NCBI RefSeq assembly: GCF_016428855.1
Contig: NZ_JAELTN010000022.1
Location: forward strand, 1 to 64,000
Length of the DNA: 64,000 nucleotides
Direction of reading: 5' to 3'
Source: Pedobacter sp. ASV28
GTDB taxonomy: Bacteria > Bacteroidota > Bacteroidia > Sphingobacteriales > Sphingobacteriaceae
This document shows, in pieces, positions 43,187 to 52,247 of this stretch. A program made the position numbers and the translations under genes. The stretch's first letter is position 1. The number at the start of each line of letters is the position of its first letter. The notes under the pieces are model-generated. The model had not been told where the DNA came from and did not search any database. It saw only the letters and a list, made by a program, of their open reading frames with translations.

Positions 43187-44308
43187 ATGCAAACCATCCA
43201 ATTTGTTGACCTACATACGCAATATCAAAAGATAAAGCCCGAGGTAGATGCTGCAATAGAAAAGGTAATAAATGATAGTGCATTTATAGGGGGTAAATAT
43301 GTTAACGAATTCGAAATTGCCCTAAAGACCTATTTGGGAGCAGATCATGTAATTCCTTGCGGGAACGGAACCGATGCATTACAGTTGGCGTTAATGGCTT
43401 TGGATTTAAAACATGGAGATGAAGTGATTGTTCCAGGTTTTTGTTTTGTCGCACCTGCCGAAGCGGTAGCTTTATTAAATTTGACCCCTGTTTTTGCAGA
43501 CGTAGATTTTGATACTTTTAATATTAGTGCAGAAACAATCGCATCACTAATTACGGAAAAAACCAAAGCCATTATTGTTGTACATCTTTTTGGACAGCCA
43601 GCGAATATGAAAGATATCATAGGATTGGCCAAAAAGCATGATTTAAAAATCATAGAAGATGTAGCACAGGCCTTGGGAGCCAGGGTAAATGTCAATGGAA
43701 CTTGTTTGCAAGCCGGACTTGCGGGAGATATTGGCTGCACTTCTTTTTTTCCTTCAAAAAATTTGGCCTGCTTTGGCGACGGTGGAGCTGTTTTTTCTAA
43801 TGACGATGAATTGGCCAAAAAAGTAAGAATGATGGCCAACCATGGCCAACAGAAAAAATATACCCATGAACTTATTGGCGTGAACTCCAGGCTTGATGGT
43901 ATTCAGGCGGCCATTTTAACCGTTAAGTTAAAGCAGCTAGGAATTTACTTGTTAACTCGCCGCAGGGTTGCTGCTTTTTATAACGAAAGATTGGATAAGA
44001 TCAACTGGCTTCAAATTCCCTTAGAAACTGAGTATGAAGCGCATTCTTATAACCAATATACCATTATATTAGATCCATCCATACATAGGGCACACCTGGT
44101 AGCTTATCTCAAAGAAAAGGGAATTCCAACTATGGTATATTATCCGGGAACGCTGCCGGAGCAGCAAGCCTATCAGGTTTTTTCTAAAGAAAGCCTTAGG
44201 AATAGTAAGGAATTATCAAAACGTGTATTATCTTTACCTATGCATACTGAGTTGGAACCAGACCAACAGCAGTTCATATGTAATGCTTTGATAAATTATA
44301 AACTATGA
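43187..44308 (+). CDS. DegT-family nucleotide-sugar aminotransferase (WbpE/WlbC-like)
   Basis: 373 residues from the ATG at 43187 (a TTG at 43178 is possible). A PLP-dependent fold type I enzyme: the PLP Lys is Lys191 in FFPSKNLACFGDGGA. IQFVDLHTQYQKIKPEVDAAI and GCTSFF fit the WbpE-type UDP-3-keto-GlcNAc(A) aminotransferases. It should aminate the 3-keto sugar with glutamate. Its stop overlaps the start of the acetyltransferase gene (ATGA), and the matching dehydrogenase gene is third, so the three act in sequence. Confidence 0.88.
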   Translation: MQTIQFVDLHTQYQKIKPEVDAAIEKVINDSAFIGGKYVNEFEIALKTYLGADHVIPCGNGTDALQLALMALDLKHGDEVIVPGFCFVAPAEAVALLNLTPVFADVDFDTFNISAETIASLITEKTKAIIVVHLFGQPANMKDIIGLAKKHDLKIIEDVAQALGARVNVNGTCLQAGLAGDIGCTSFFPSKNLACFGDGGAVFSNDDELAKKVRMMANHGQQKKYTHELIGVNSRLDGIQAAILTVKLKQLGIYLLTRRRVAAFYNERLDKINWLQIPLETEYEAHSYNQYTIILDPSIHRAHLVAYLKEKGIPTMVYYPGTLPEQQAYQVFSKESLRNSKELSKRVLSLPMHTELEPDQQQFICNALINYKL

Positions 44309-44886
44309 GTGGCCCCAATAACTTTATCCATCCTACGGCTGTAGTAGATGAAGGCTGTATGTTGGGAAGTCATATCAAGATTTGGCATTTCTCTCATTTA
44401 ATGGAACAAACTTCCATTGGAGATCATTGTAATATTGGGCAAAATGTATTTATTGCCAACGGAGTTAAATTGGGAGAAAATGTAAAGGTGCAGAATAATG
44501 TTTCTTTATATAATGGTCTATTTTGTGAAGATGATGTGTTTATCGGCCCATCTGTGGTGTTTACCAACGTAATTAATCCTAGGAGTGCTATTAATAGGAA
44601 AAATGAATATAAGCCAACTATTCTTCAAAAAGGGGCTTCTATTGGAGCAAATAGTACGATTATATGTGGTCTTACCATAGGGAAATATGCGATGATAGGT
44701 GCGGGTTCAGTGGTAACGAAATCGGTGAAACCCTATGCTTTGGTTTATGGAAATCCCGCAAAACAGTATGGCTGGGTTGGAGAATTTGGAAATAAGCTTA
44801 TCTTTGATAAAAATCAAATGGCTTATTGTCAGGAGACTGATCAACAATATAAACTAGAGAACAACATCGTTGTAAGAATAAAATAA
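44305..44886 (+). CDS. Hexapeptide-repeat N-acetyltransferase (WbpD/WlbB-like)
   Basis: 193 residues with a left-handed beta-helix of isoleucine-rich hexapeptide turns (IGDHCNIGQNVFI, IGANSTIICGLTIGKYAMIGAGSVV). The C-terminal GNPAKQYGWVGEFG is specific to the WbpD/WlbB group, which acetylate the 3-amino group of UDP-GlcNAc3N(A) with acetyl-CoA. Overlaps the aminotransferase gene by 4 bases and abuts the dehydrogenase gene. Confidence 0.9.
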   Translation: MSGPNNFIHPTAVVDEGCMLGSHIKIWHFSHLMEQTSIGDHCNIGQNVFIANGVKLGENVKVQNNVSLYNGLFCEDDVFIGPSVVFTNVINPRSAINRKNEYKPTILQKGASIGANSTIICGLTIGKYAMIGAGSVVTKSVKPYALVYGNPAKQYGWVGEFGNKLIFDKNQMAYCQETDQQYKLENNIVVRIK

Positions 44887-45885
44887 ATGAAGCAAAATAC
44901 ATTACCTATTAATTTTGCTGTTATTGGCTATGGTCATATCGGGAAAAAGCATGCCGATATATTAAACAATTATCCCGAATCAAACTTAGCCGCAATTGTA
45001 GATCCAAATACCGACCAGTTATTACCTGATGATAGTGTAATCCCCTTCTTTTCGGCATTAGACGACCTTTTAGACAGTAATATTGAATTTGATGTGGCTG
45101 TCATCGCTACACCTAACGGACTTCATGCAGAGCATGCCATCAAATGCCTAAATCGGGGCAAACATGTGGTAATAGAAAAACCGGTTGCCCTATCTACATC
45201 AGATGCGGAAAAAATATTTGAAATAGCTCGCCTAAATAAAAGAGAGGTATTCTCTGTATTTCAAAATAGATATGCTCCAGTTTCTATTTGGTTAAAAGAT
45301 ATATTAGCTAAACAAAAACTAGGTAAGATATTCATGGTCCAATTGAACTGCTTTTGGAACCGAGATGATCGATATTATAGTGCGGGAAGCTGGCATGGTT
45401 CGAAAGAGATGGATGGGGGAACGTTGTTTACACAGTTTAGCCATTATATAGATGCCTTATATTGGTTCTTTGGTGAGATTAATGAAATTAAATCTGAGTT
45501 TTTTAACTTTAACCATCACACCACTACCGAATTTGAAGATAGTGGTATAGTTACCTTTAATCTTGAAAATGGTGGCAAAGGATCATTTCATTTTACGACG
45601 GCTGTTTACGATAAAAACCTTGAAAGCAACATTACGGTTATTGCAGAGTCCGGCACCATTAAAATTGGGGGACAGTACATGGATTCGCTATTAGAAATGC
45701 ATGCGGAAGGACTGATGAAACCAGAGGTAAAGGATTATATTACGACCAATCATCAGAATTTTCTTTATGATGTAATTCTACGACTTCAGCAAGGCAAAAA
45801 ATCAGCTGTTTCACAGCAGGAAGTTCTAATGGTGATTGATATTATCGAACGGATGTATCAGCCAGTAGCACTATCGAAAGTTTAG
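44887..45885 (+). CDS. Gfo/Idh/MocA dehydrogenase (WbpB/WlbA-like)
   Basis: 332 residues. The NAD site is VIGYGHIGKKHADIL (about 12-26) and EKP at 97-99 is the family's catalytic lysine motif. SVFQNRYAP and GGTLFTQFSHYIDAL are the substrate domain blocks of the UDP-GlcNAc(A) 3-dehydrogenases WbpB/WlbA. It oxidises the 3-hydroxyl, giving the keto sugar used by the aminotransferase. The ATG at 44887 follows the previous stop directly, so translation is likely coupled. Confidence 0.9.
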   Translation: MKQNTLPINFAVIGYGHIGKKHADILNNYPESNLAAIVDPNTDQLLPDDSVIPFFSALDDLLDSNIEFDVAVIATPNGLHAEHAIKCLNRGKHVVIEKPVALSTSDAEKIFEIARLNKREVFSVFQNRYAPVSIWLKDILAKQKLGKIFMVQLNCFWNRDDRYYSAGSWHGSKEMDGGTLFTQFSHYIDALYWFFGEINEIKSEFFNFNHHTTTEFEDSGIVTFNLENGGKGSFHFTTAVYDKNLESNITVIAESGTIKIGGQYMDSLLEMHAEGLMKPEVKDYITTNHQNFLYDVILRLQQGKKSAVSQQEVLMVIDIIERMYQPVALSKV

Positions 45886-45918
45886 TTCAATCTTCAGTGC
45901 AAGTAAGATACTTTATTA

Positions 45919-45926
45919 TATTTTTG
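45919..45926 (+). promoter_or_regulatory. Bacteroidetes -7 box before rfbB
   Basis: TATTTTTG fits TAnnTTTG and lies 24 bases before the rfbB TTG start. A -33 TTG is not evident. Confidence 0.4.
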
Positions 45927-45950
45927 TAGGGAATAACTCAAGAAACTGTT

Positions 45951-47003
45951 TTGAAAAAAATATTAATTACCGGAGGTGCCGGATTCATAGGCTCACATGT
46001 AGTACGTAGATTTGTTAATCATTATCCCGATTATACCATTGTCAATCTGGACAAGTTAACCTATGCAGGGAATTTGGCCAATTTGACCGATGTGGAAAAT
46101 AAACCAAATTATAGATTTGTTAAAGTAGATATTACAGATTCTATTGCTTTAAATGATCTTTTTTATGCGGAAAACTTTGATGCTGTCATTCATTTGGCGG
46201 CAGAAAGCCATGTAGACCGCTCTATCTCAGACCCAACTGCATTTGTAATGACCAATGTTATTGGCACCGTAAATCTTTTAAATGCGGCAAAAGATAACTG
46301 GAAAGGTCAGTATGATCAAAAGCGGTTTTATCATATCAGTACGGACGAAGTTTATGGAGCACTTGGTAAAGAAGGTATGTTTGTGGAAAGCACAGCCTAT
46401 GATCCACATAGTCCCTACTCAGCTTCGAAGGCAAGTTCTGACCATTTTGTCCGGGCCTATCATGATACTTATGGTTTAGATTGTGTAATCTCCAATTGCT
46501 CAAATAATTATGGTTCGCACCATTTTCCTGAAAAACTAATTCCATTAGCTATAAACAATATTAAAAATAATAAACCGGTACCTGTATATGGAAAGGGCGA
46601 GAATGTAAGAGACTGGCTTTGGGTTGAAGATCATGCCAGGGCAATTGATGTCATTTTCCATAAAGCAGAAACGGGCGAAACGTATAATATTGGTGGTCAC
46701 AACGAATGGAAAAATATTGATCTTATCCATTTGTTATGTAGCATTATGGACAAAAAATTGGGCAGACAAGAAGGTGAATCTGCCAAACTGATAACTTTTG
46801 TGACCGACAGGGCTGGACATGATCTGCGCTATGCCATTGACTCTACCAAACTGCAAGAGAAATTAGGCTGGATTCCTAGTTTACAGTTCGAAGAAGGATT
46901 GGAAAAAACAGTGGACTGGTATCTTGAAAATGAAGAGTGGCTGAGCAATGTAACCTCAGGTAACTATCAATCTTATTACGAAAAGCAATATCATACTAAA
47001 TAA
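45951..47003 (+). CDS. rfbB: dTDP-glucose 4,6-dehydratase
   Basis: 350 residues. An extended SDR enzyme that converts dTDP-glucose to dTDP-4-keto-6-deoxyglucose. The NAD motif GGAGFIGS is at 7-14, the catalytic T131-D132-E133 in STDEVYG, and Y156-xxx-K160 in YSASK. The start is TTG at 45951: in frame upstream there is a TAG at 45927-45929 with no ATG between. It precedes rfbD (21-base gap) and rfbA. Confidence 0.95.
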   Translation: MKKILITGGAGFIGSHVVRRFVNHYPDYTIVNLDKLTYAGNLANLTDVENKPNYRFVKVDITDSIALNDLFYAENFDAVIHLAAESHVDRSISDPTAFVMTNVIGTVNLLNAAKDNWKGQYDQKRFYHISTDEVYGALGKEGMFVESTAYDPHSPYSASKASSDHFVRAYHDTYGLDCVISNCSNNYGSHHFPEKLIPLAINNIKNNKPVPVYGKGENVRDWLWVEDHARAIDVIFHKAETGETYNIGGHNEWKNIDLIHLLCSIMDKKLGRQEGESAKLITFVTDRAGHDLRYAIDSTKLQEKLGWIPSLQFEEGLEKTVDWYLENEEWLSNVTSGNYQSYYEKQYHTK

Positions 47004-47024
47004 TGGTGTTCAGCAGATAAGGAT

Positions 47025-47891
47025 ATGGGAGAAATACTTGTTATAGGCGCTGGTGGTCAATTGGGTCAATGTATTAAAAAAGTAATTGCCGATAGCGGCA
47101 GGAACGGGTTTGTTTTTCCGGAAGAAGGCCAAGCAGATATTTTAGATACCGTACGCTTAGAGGAACTGTTTAAGACAGCCCAGCCAAAATATGTAGTGAA
47201 TTGTGCTGCTTATACGGCAGTTGATAAAGCAGAAGATGAACCAGAGTTGGCCAAGGCCGTCAATGAAATCGGCGCTAAAAACTTGGCCGTTTTATGTCGA
47301 TCATTTGGCGCCATATTGATCCATATTTCTACTGACTTTGTGTTCGAGGGAAATGAGGTCAAGTTGCTTAAAGAGAACGATGAGGTCAAGCCAATTAATG
47401 TATATGGATTGACTAAATTGGATGGAGAAAAAGCAATTATTGCTACTTTGGCATCGCACATCATCATCAGGACAAGCTGGCTATATTCTGAATATGCGAA
47501 CAACTTCGTTAAAACTATGCTCAAGCTTGGAGCAGATCGTGAGGAATTGAATATCATAGCTGATCAAGTAGGGACACCTACTTATGCCATTGATCTGGCA
47601 AATGCGATAGTTGATGTGATAGAAAGTCCGAGTAAAGAATTTGGCATCTACCATTTCAGCAATGAAGGAGTAACCTCTTGGTACGATTTTGCAAAAGCCA
47701 TATTTGATCTGAACGGAAATAAGATAAAGCTAAATCCTATTCCTACCAGTGCATATCCTACAAAGGCTAAAAGACCTTCATTTTCTGTAATGGATAAAAG
47801 TAAGATAAAAAAAGATTATAAGGTACAAGTGCCTTATTGGCTAGATAGCCTTAAAGCTTGCATGAAGGTGCTAAAATCAACCAACCAATAA
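47025..47891 (+). CDS. rfbD: dTDP-4-dehydrorhamnose reductase
   Basis: 288 residues. NAD(P) motif IGAGGQLG (about 7-14), S102-T103-D104 in ISTDFVFEG, and Y127-xxx-K131 in YGLTKLDGE; then FVKTMLKLGADREELNIIADQVGTPTYA, the RmlD substrate block. It reduces the 4-keto group to give dTDP-L-rhamnose. RmlD needs RmlC (rfbC) before it in the pathway, and rfbC is not in this window. Confidence 0.94.
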   Translation: MGEILVIGAGGQLGQCIKKVIADSGRNGFVFPEEGQADILDTVRLEELFKTAQPKYVVNCAAYTAVDKAEDEPELAKAVNEIGAKNLAVLCRSFGAILIHISTDFVFEGNEVKLLKENDEVKPINVYGLTKLDGEKAIIATLASHIIIRTSWLYSEYANNFVKTMLKLGADREELNIIADQVGTPTYAIDLANAIVDVIESPSKEFGIYHFSNEGVTSWYDFAKAIFDLNGNKIKLNPIPTSAYPTKAKRPSFSVMDKSKIKKDYKVQVPYWLDSLKACMKVLKSTNQ

Positions 47892-47926
47892 AAACATAGC
47901 TTTTACGAATAATTAAAACTAAACAT

Positions 47927-48787
47927 ATGAAAGGTATAATACTAGCTGGCGGTAGTGGCACACGTTTACATCCTTTAACGTTGGCCTGCAGTAAACAAAT
48001 GATGCCCGTTTACGATAAACCAATGATTTATTATCCTTTATCTACTTTAATGCTAGCGGGTATTAATGAAATCCTCATTATCTCTACGCCTTATGACCTG
48101 CCCAACTTTGAAAAATTGTTAGGAGATGGAAGTAGCTTGGGTTGTAAATTTAGCTATGCTGTACAGCCAGCCCCAAATGGCCTTGCCCAGGCATTTGTGA
48201 TTGGAGAAGAGTTTATAGGGACAGACAAAGTAGCCCTAGTGTTGGGAGATAATATTTTTTATGGAGATGGCATGGCAAAACTATTACAAGGTAGTGCTAA
48301 TCCAGATGGAGGGGTTGTTTTTGCCTATCAGGTATCAGACCCTGAAAGATATGGGGTCGTTGAATTTGATCAAGATAATAAAGTGGTTTCCATTGAAGAG
48401 AAACCTTTAGCACCAAAATCAGATTATGCTGTGCCTGGCTTATATTTTTACGATAACGAAGTGGTAGAGATAGCCAAAAACATCAAACCGTCGGCACGTG
48501 GAGAATATGAGATTACTGATGTGAATAAGGTATATCTGGAAAGGGGCAAACTTAAGGTTGGGGTATTGAGCAGGGGTACGGCATGGTTGGACACCGGTAC
48601 ATTTGCTTCTTTAATGCAGGCAGGCCAGTTTGTTCAAATTATAGAAGAACGTCAAGGCTTAAAAATTGGTTGTATTGAAGAGATCGCCTATCGTATGGGC
48701 TATATTGATGCGGCACAGTTAAAAGAGATTGCCAAACCACTGGTAAAAAGTGGATATGGGGAATATCTATTGAGAATTGTAAAATAA
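47927..48787 (+). CDS. rfbA: Glucose-1-phosphate thymidylyltransferase
   Basis: 286 residues. Nucleotidyltransferase motif [12 protein letters not shown] at 7-18 with GDNIFYG and [13 protein letters not shown], the RmlA signature. It couples glucose-1-phosphate and dTTP to dTDP-glucose, the first pathway step, and is usually inhibited by dTDP-rhamnose. Third in rfbB-rfbD-rfbA; the canonical rfbC partner is absent here. Confidence 0.96.
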   Translation: MKGIILAGGSGTRLHPLTLACSKQMMPVYDKPMIYYPLSTLMLAGINEILIISTPYDLPNFEKLLGDGSSLGCKFSYAVQPAPNGLAQAFVIGEEFIGTDKVALVLGDNIFYGDGMAKLLQGSANPDGGVVFAYQVSDPERYGVVEFDQDNKVVSIEEKPLAPKSDYAVPGLYFYDNEVVEIAKNIKPSARGEYEITDVNKVYLERGKLKVGVLSRGTAWLDTGTFASLMQAGQFVQIIEERQGLKIGCIEEIAYRMGYIDAAQLKEIAKPLVKSGYGEYLLRIVK

Positions 48788-48795
48788 ATTTATTT

Positions 48796-48909
48796 TTTGT
48801 CATTCCGAGGGATAGCGTATCCCGAAAATCGGGGAGGAAGTCGTAAGCTAAAATTAAATAGACCTGCTGCTTAGCACTTCGCGATCTTCCATCTGCTCGG
48901 AATGACAAA
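48796..48909. repeat. Inverted-repeat intergenic element (TTTGTCATTCCGAG type)
   Basis: 14-base perfect arms TTTGTCATTCCGAG at 48796-48809 and CTCGGAATGACAAA at 48896-48909 enclose about 86 bases. Inside are GGGATA/TATCCC and CCGA/TCGG hairpins. GTCATT(C/G)CGAG patches are dispersed in many bacterial genomes, and a related one lies at 58971-58998. It fills the gap between the convergent rfbA and ABC transporter genes. Confidence 0.8.
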
Positions 48910-48923
48910 TTGGATTAACTTTT

Positions 48924-50663
48924 CTATCTCTCTCCAACCTGTTGCCTCCACATGGCATAATATAAGCCTTTCTCGGCCAATAAGTCCTCATGCTTACCTT
49001 GCTCCGTAATCTGTCCCTTCTCTAATACATAGATCCTATCAGCATGGCGAATGGTAGATAAACGATGGGCAATGAGAATGGTAACATGGTGGGTTAATAT
49101 GGATACTTCTCTAATTGTTGCGGTGATTTCTTCCTCGGTAATTGAATCTAAAGAAGAGGTAGCTTCATCAAATACCAAAATATCAGGATTACGTAATAAT
49201 GCCCTGGCAATAGAAAGCCTCTGTTTCTCTCCACCAGATACTTTCACCCCACCTTCACCAATTACACTATCTAAGCCTTTCTCTGCTCTTGCCAATAAGG
49301 TATGGCAGGCTGCCTGTCTGAGTACTTTCAAACATTCTTCGTCTGTGGCATTTGGCTTAACAAACTGAAGATTTTCTCTAATAGTGCCAGAAAATAACTG
49401 GGTGTCTTGTGTTACAAAACCTATCTTCTCCCTGAGTTGATCTAGATCGATTTCGCTTCCTGGAATATTATTATAAAAAACACTGCCTTCTACTGGTTGA
49501 TATAGACCCACTAATAGTTTTACCAATGTGGTTTTCCCGGAACCAGAAGGACCTACAAAAGCAATGGTCTCCCCATTGTTAACGCTAAAATTAATATGGC
49601 TTAAGGCATTGCTTTTTCCAGTAAGGTGTTTAAAGCTTACCTTATCGAAAGTTAGTTTTTCTATTTTGTTTAAAGGCTTTGGGTTGCTGGGTTTTTGATC
49701 AATAGGGGTGCTTAGAATGCCTTTAAACCTGCCCAGTGATACTTCGGCCTCTCTCCAGGCTAAAATCACATTGCCGAGCTCCTGTAGCGGTCCGAATAGA
49801 AAGAAGGAATAAAATAGAAAAGAGAAATATTGACCTGGAGAAATGGTGTTCTCAAAAATAAGGATCAATAAAACAACAACCATGCTGCTACGTACCAAAT
49901 TTACGGTAGTGCCCTGTACAAAGCTCATGCTTCTTACATATTTTACTTTTCTTAATTCCAAGCCTAATATCTTATAGGTAGTCTTGTTTAAACGTTCAAT
50001 TTCCTGATTGGCTAGTCCCAGACTTTTTACCAATTCGATGTTTCTTAAGGATTCGGTGGTAGAGCCTGCCAGGGCAGTAGTTTCTGTCACTATGGATCTT
50101 TGTATGGTTTTTATTTTACGGCTCAGAAACCAACTGACGAATGCAATAACCGGAATTGAGGCACCATAAATAAGGGTAACTTTGTAGCTTACGGTAACGG
50201 AGTAGACAATAACAAAGACCATCCCAATTAGGCTTACAAATAGAACGCTAATAAAAGAAGTGATAAATTTTTCGCAATCGGTCCTTACCTTTTGTAATAT
50301 GCCCAATGTCTCCCCACTTCTTTGGTCTTCAAAAACTTGATAGGGTAATTCTAGTGAATGCTTTAGCCCATCGGCATACATTTTCGCACCTACCTTTTGC
50401 ACAATAATATTGGTAAAGTAATCCTGGAAGTTTTTGGCAATCCTTGAAACCATTGCGGCACCTATGGCCAAGCCCACTAGGCCCAATACACCCCAAATAA
50501 ATTCAGTCCTGTTTAAGTGATCTTTTTTTTCAATAAATCCATCTACTATCCTACCTGTAAAATAAGGGTCCATTAAAGAAAAACCAATATTTACGGCAGC
50601 TAAGACCAAAGCCAGTACAACAACCCATTTATGGGCCTTTAAATATTCAAGTAATAAATTCAT
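48924..50663 (-). CDS. MsbA-type ABC exporter, fused permease and ATPase
   Basis: 579 residues from the ATG at 50663. An in-frame ATG at 50717 would add 18 residues but lies inside the frr terminator. N-terminal half: six transmembrane helices (LLLEYLKAHKWVVVLALVLA ...). C-terminal half: Walker A GPSGSGKTT (371-379), signature VSGGEKQ (475-481), Walker B ILVFDEAT (495-502). Half-transporters of this type dimerise and export lipids or drugs. The substrate is unknown. Confidence 0.93.
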   Translation of the reverse strand: MNLLLEYLKAHKWVVVLALVLAAVNIGFSLMDPYFTGRIVDGFIEKKDHLNRTEFIWGVLGLVGLAIGAAMVSRIAKNFQDYFTNIIVQKVGAKMYADGLKHSLELPYQVFEDQRSGETLGILQKVRTDCEKFITSFISVLFVSLIGMVFVIVYSVTVSYKVTLIYGASIPVIAFVSWFLSRKIKTIQRSIVTETTALAGSTTESLRNIELVKSLGLANQEIERLNKTTYKILGLELRKVKYVRSMSFVQGTTVNLVRSSMVVVLLILIFENTISPGQYFSFLFYSFFLFGPLQELGNVILAWREAEVSLGRFKGILSTPIDQKPSNPKPLNKIEKLTFDKVSFKHLTGKSNALSHINFSVNNGETIAFVGPSGSGKTTLVKLLVGLYQPVEGSVFYNNIPGSEIDLDQLREKIGFVTQDTQLFSGTIRENLQFVKPNATDEECLKVLRQAACHTLLARAEKGLDSVIGEGGVKVSGGEKQRLSIARALLRNPDILVFDEATSSLDSITEEEITATIREVSILTHHVTILIAHRLSTIRHADRIYVLEKGQITEQGKHEDLLAEKGLYYAMWRQQVGER

Positions 50664-50694
50664 TTTTGTTTTGTGATTGCCATGCAAAAATAAA

Positions 50695-50727
50695 AAAAGG
50701 GAATGTAGCTGAACCACATTCCCTTTT
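50695..50727 (-). terminator. Intrinsic terminator of frr
   Basis: AAAAGGGAATGT and ACATTCCCTTTT arms (12 bp), 9-base loop, then Ts on the minus strand. It lies 43 bases downstream of the frr stop, before the ABC transporter start. Confidence 0.9.
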
Positions 50728-50769
50728 ATATTACAATATACCGATATTGTTAGGACTTATCGAATGCTC

Positions 50770-51333
50770 TTAAACAGTCATGATATCTTTTTCTTTGACT
50801 TCCGCATGCTTATCTACTTTTATGATATAAGCATCTGTTATCTTTTGTACTTCAGCTTCGCCTGTTTTAATCTCATCATCAGAAACACTCTCTGCCTTTA
50901 ATTTTTTAATTTTCTCATTGGCATCTTTACGTATGTTGCGGATGGTAATGCGGCCTCTCTCAGCTTCTTCTTTAACTTTTTTAACCAGTTCCCTTCTACG
51001 TTCTTCAGTTAATGGAGGAACAACCAATCGAATAATAGAACCGTCATTCTGAGGATTGATACCTATGTTAGCCTCCATGATTGCTCTTTCAATAGGTACC
51101 AACATGTTTTTTTCCCAAGGTTGTATGATAAGTGTACGTGCATCTGGTGTGTTGATTGCGCTTACTTGGGCCAAAGGCGTAGCGCTACCATAGTAATCTA
51201 CCATAATACCATCAAGCATTCCTGCTGATGCCTTTCCAGCTCTAATCTTTGTCAATTCTGATTCACAGTGTACTATGGCTTTATCCATTGTAGCTTGTGC
51301 ATCGGTTAATTGTTTCTTTATGAGGTCATTCAT
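50770..51333 (-). CDS. frr: Ribosome recycling factor
   Basis: 187 residues (E. coli 185). LTDAQATMDKAIVHCESELTKIRAGKASAGMLDGI, PLAQVSAINTPDARTLIIQPW and LTEERRRELVKKVKEEAE are the canonical blocks. It splits the post-termination ribosome with EF-G. It follows pyrH (38 bases upstream) on the same strand, the usual pyrH-frr order. Confidence 0.98.
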   Translation of the reverse strand: MNDLIKKQLTDAQATMDKAIVHCESELTKIRAGKASAGMLDGIMVDYYGSATPLAQVSAINTPDARTLIIQPWEKNMLVPIERAIMEANIGINPQNDGSIIRLVVPPLTEERRRELVKKVKEEAERGRITIRNIRKDANEKIKKLKAESVSDDEIKTGEAEVQKITDAYIIKVDKHAEVKEKDIMTV

Positions 51334-51371
51334 CTTTCAATGTGTTTGATACAAAAATATAAAAATTAGTT

Positions 51372-52079
51372 TTACCCTTTTACCAAAGTTCCAATCTCTT
51401 CACCTTTGGCAATCTTCATGAAATTACCATTTTTATTCATGTCGAAAACAATAATTGGTAATTGATTTTCTTCACAAAGCGTGAAGGCAGTCATATCCAT
51501 TACGTTTAATCCCTTGTCATAAACTTCCTTGAATGTAATCTGCCCATATTTTTCTGCTGTTGGCACTTTTTCTGGATCTGCAGTGTAGATCCCATCTACC
51601 CTGGTACCTTTTAGAACAACATCTGCTTTGATCTCAATGGCTCTTAATGCCGCAGCAGAGTCTGTGGTGAAATAAGGATTACCTGTTCCTGCACCAAAAA
51701 TCACCACACGTCCTTTTTCCAAGTGACGTACAGCTCTTCTACGTACAAATGGTTCACAGATCTGCTCCATTTTTATAGCGGACAACAGACGGGTTTTTAG
51801 CCCTACCTTTTCCAATGCATCTTGTAGAGCCATGCTATTAATTACGGTGGCCAACATTCCCATATAATCTGCTTGTGCCCTATCCATACCAGATTTTTCC
51901 GCACTTAAACCTCTAAAAATATTGCCGCCGCCAATAACGATAGCAATCTCTAGTCCTTCATCATGAACCGCTTTGATATCTTCAGCGTATTGTTTAACAC
52001 GATCATTATCAATGCCATATTGCTTTTCGCCCATTAGCGATTCCCCGCTAAGTTTAAGTAAGATCCGTTTATATTTCAT
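51372..52079 (-). CDS. pyrH: UMP kinase
   Basis: 235 residues (E. coli 241). [41 protein letters not shown] and [20 protein letters not shown] are the family blocks. It phosphorylates UMP to UDP and is feedback regulated by UTP in other bacteria. It precedes frr in a two-gene unit. Confidence 0.98.
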   Translation of the reverse strand: MKYKRILLKLSGESLMGEKQYGIDNDRVKQYAEDIKAVHDEGLEIAIVIGGGNIFRGLSAEKSGMDRAQADYMGMLATVINSMALQDALEKVGLKTRLLSAIKMEQICEPFVRRRAVRHLEKGRVVIFGAGTGNPYFTTDSAAALRAIEIKADVVLKGTRVDGIYTADPEKVPTAEKYGQITFKEVYDKGLNVMDMTAFTLCEENQLPIIVFDMNKNGNFMKIAKGEEIGTLVKG

Positions 52080-52247
52080 TTATATGTTTTTGTATTTTCA
52101 GTGGTTTTTATGGTTTCAATTATCTTCGAGCTGGTTTATCGGAGATAAGCCTTGCCTACTGCAGACAGGTATCATGGTTTTTTTGAATAGGCATAATGGT
52201 ATGAAGTTCATGATAGATTTCATAAAGGGCAAAATTATTAAGTTTTT

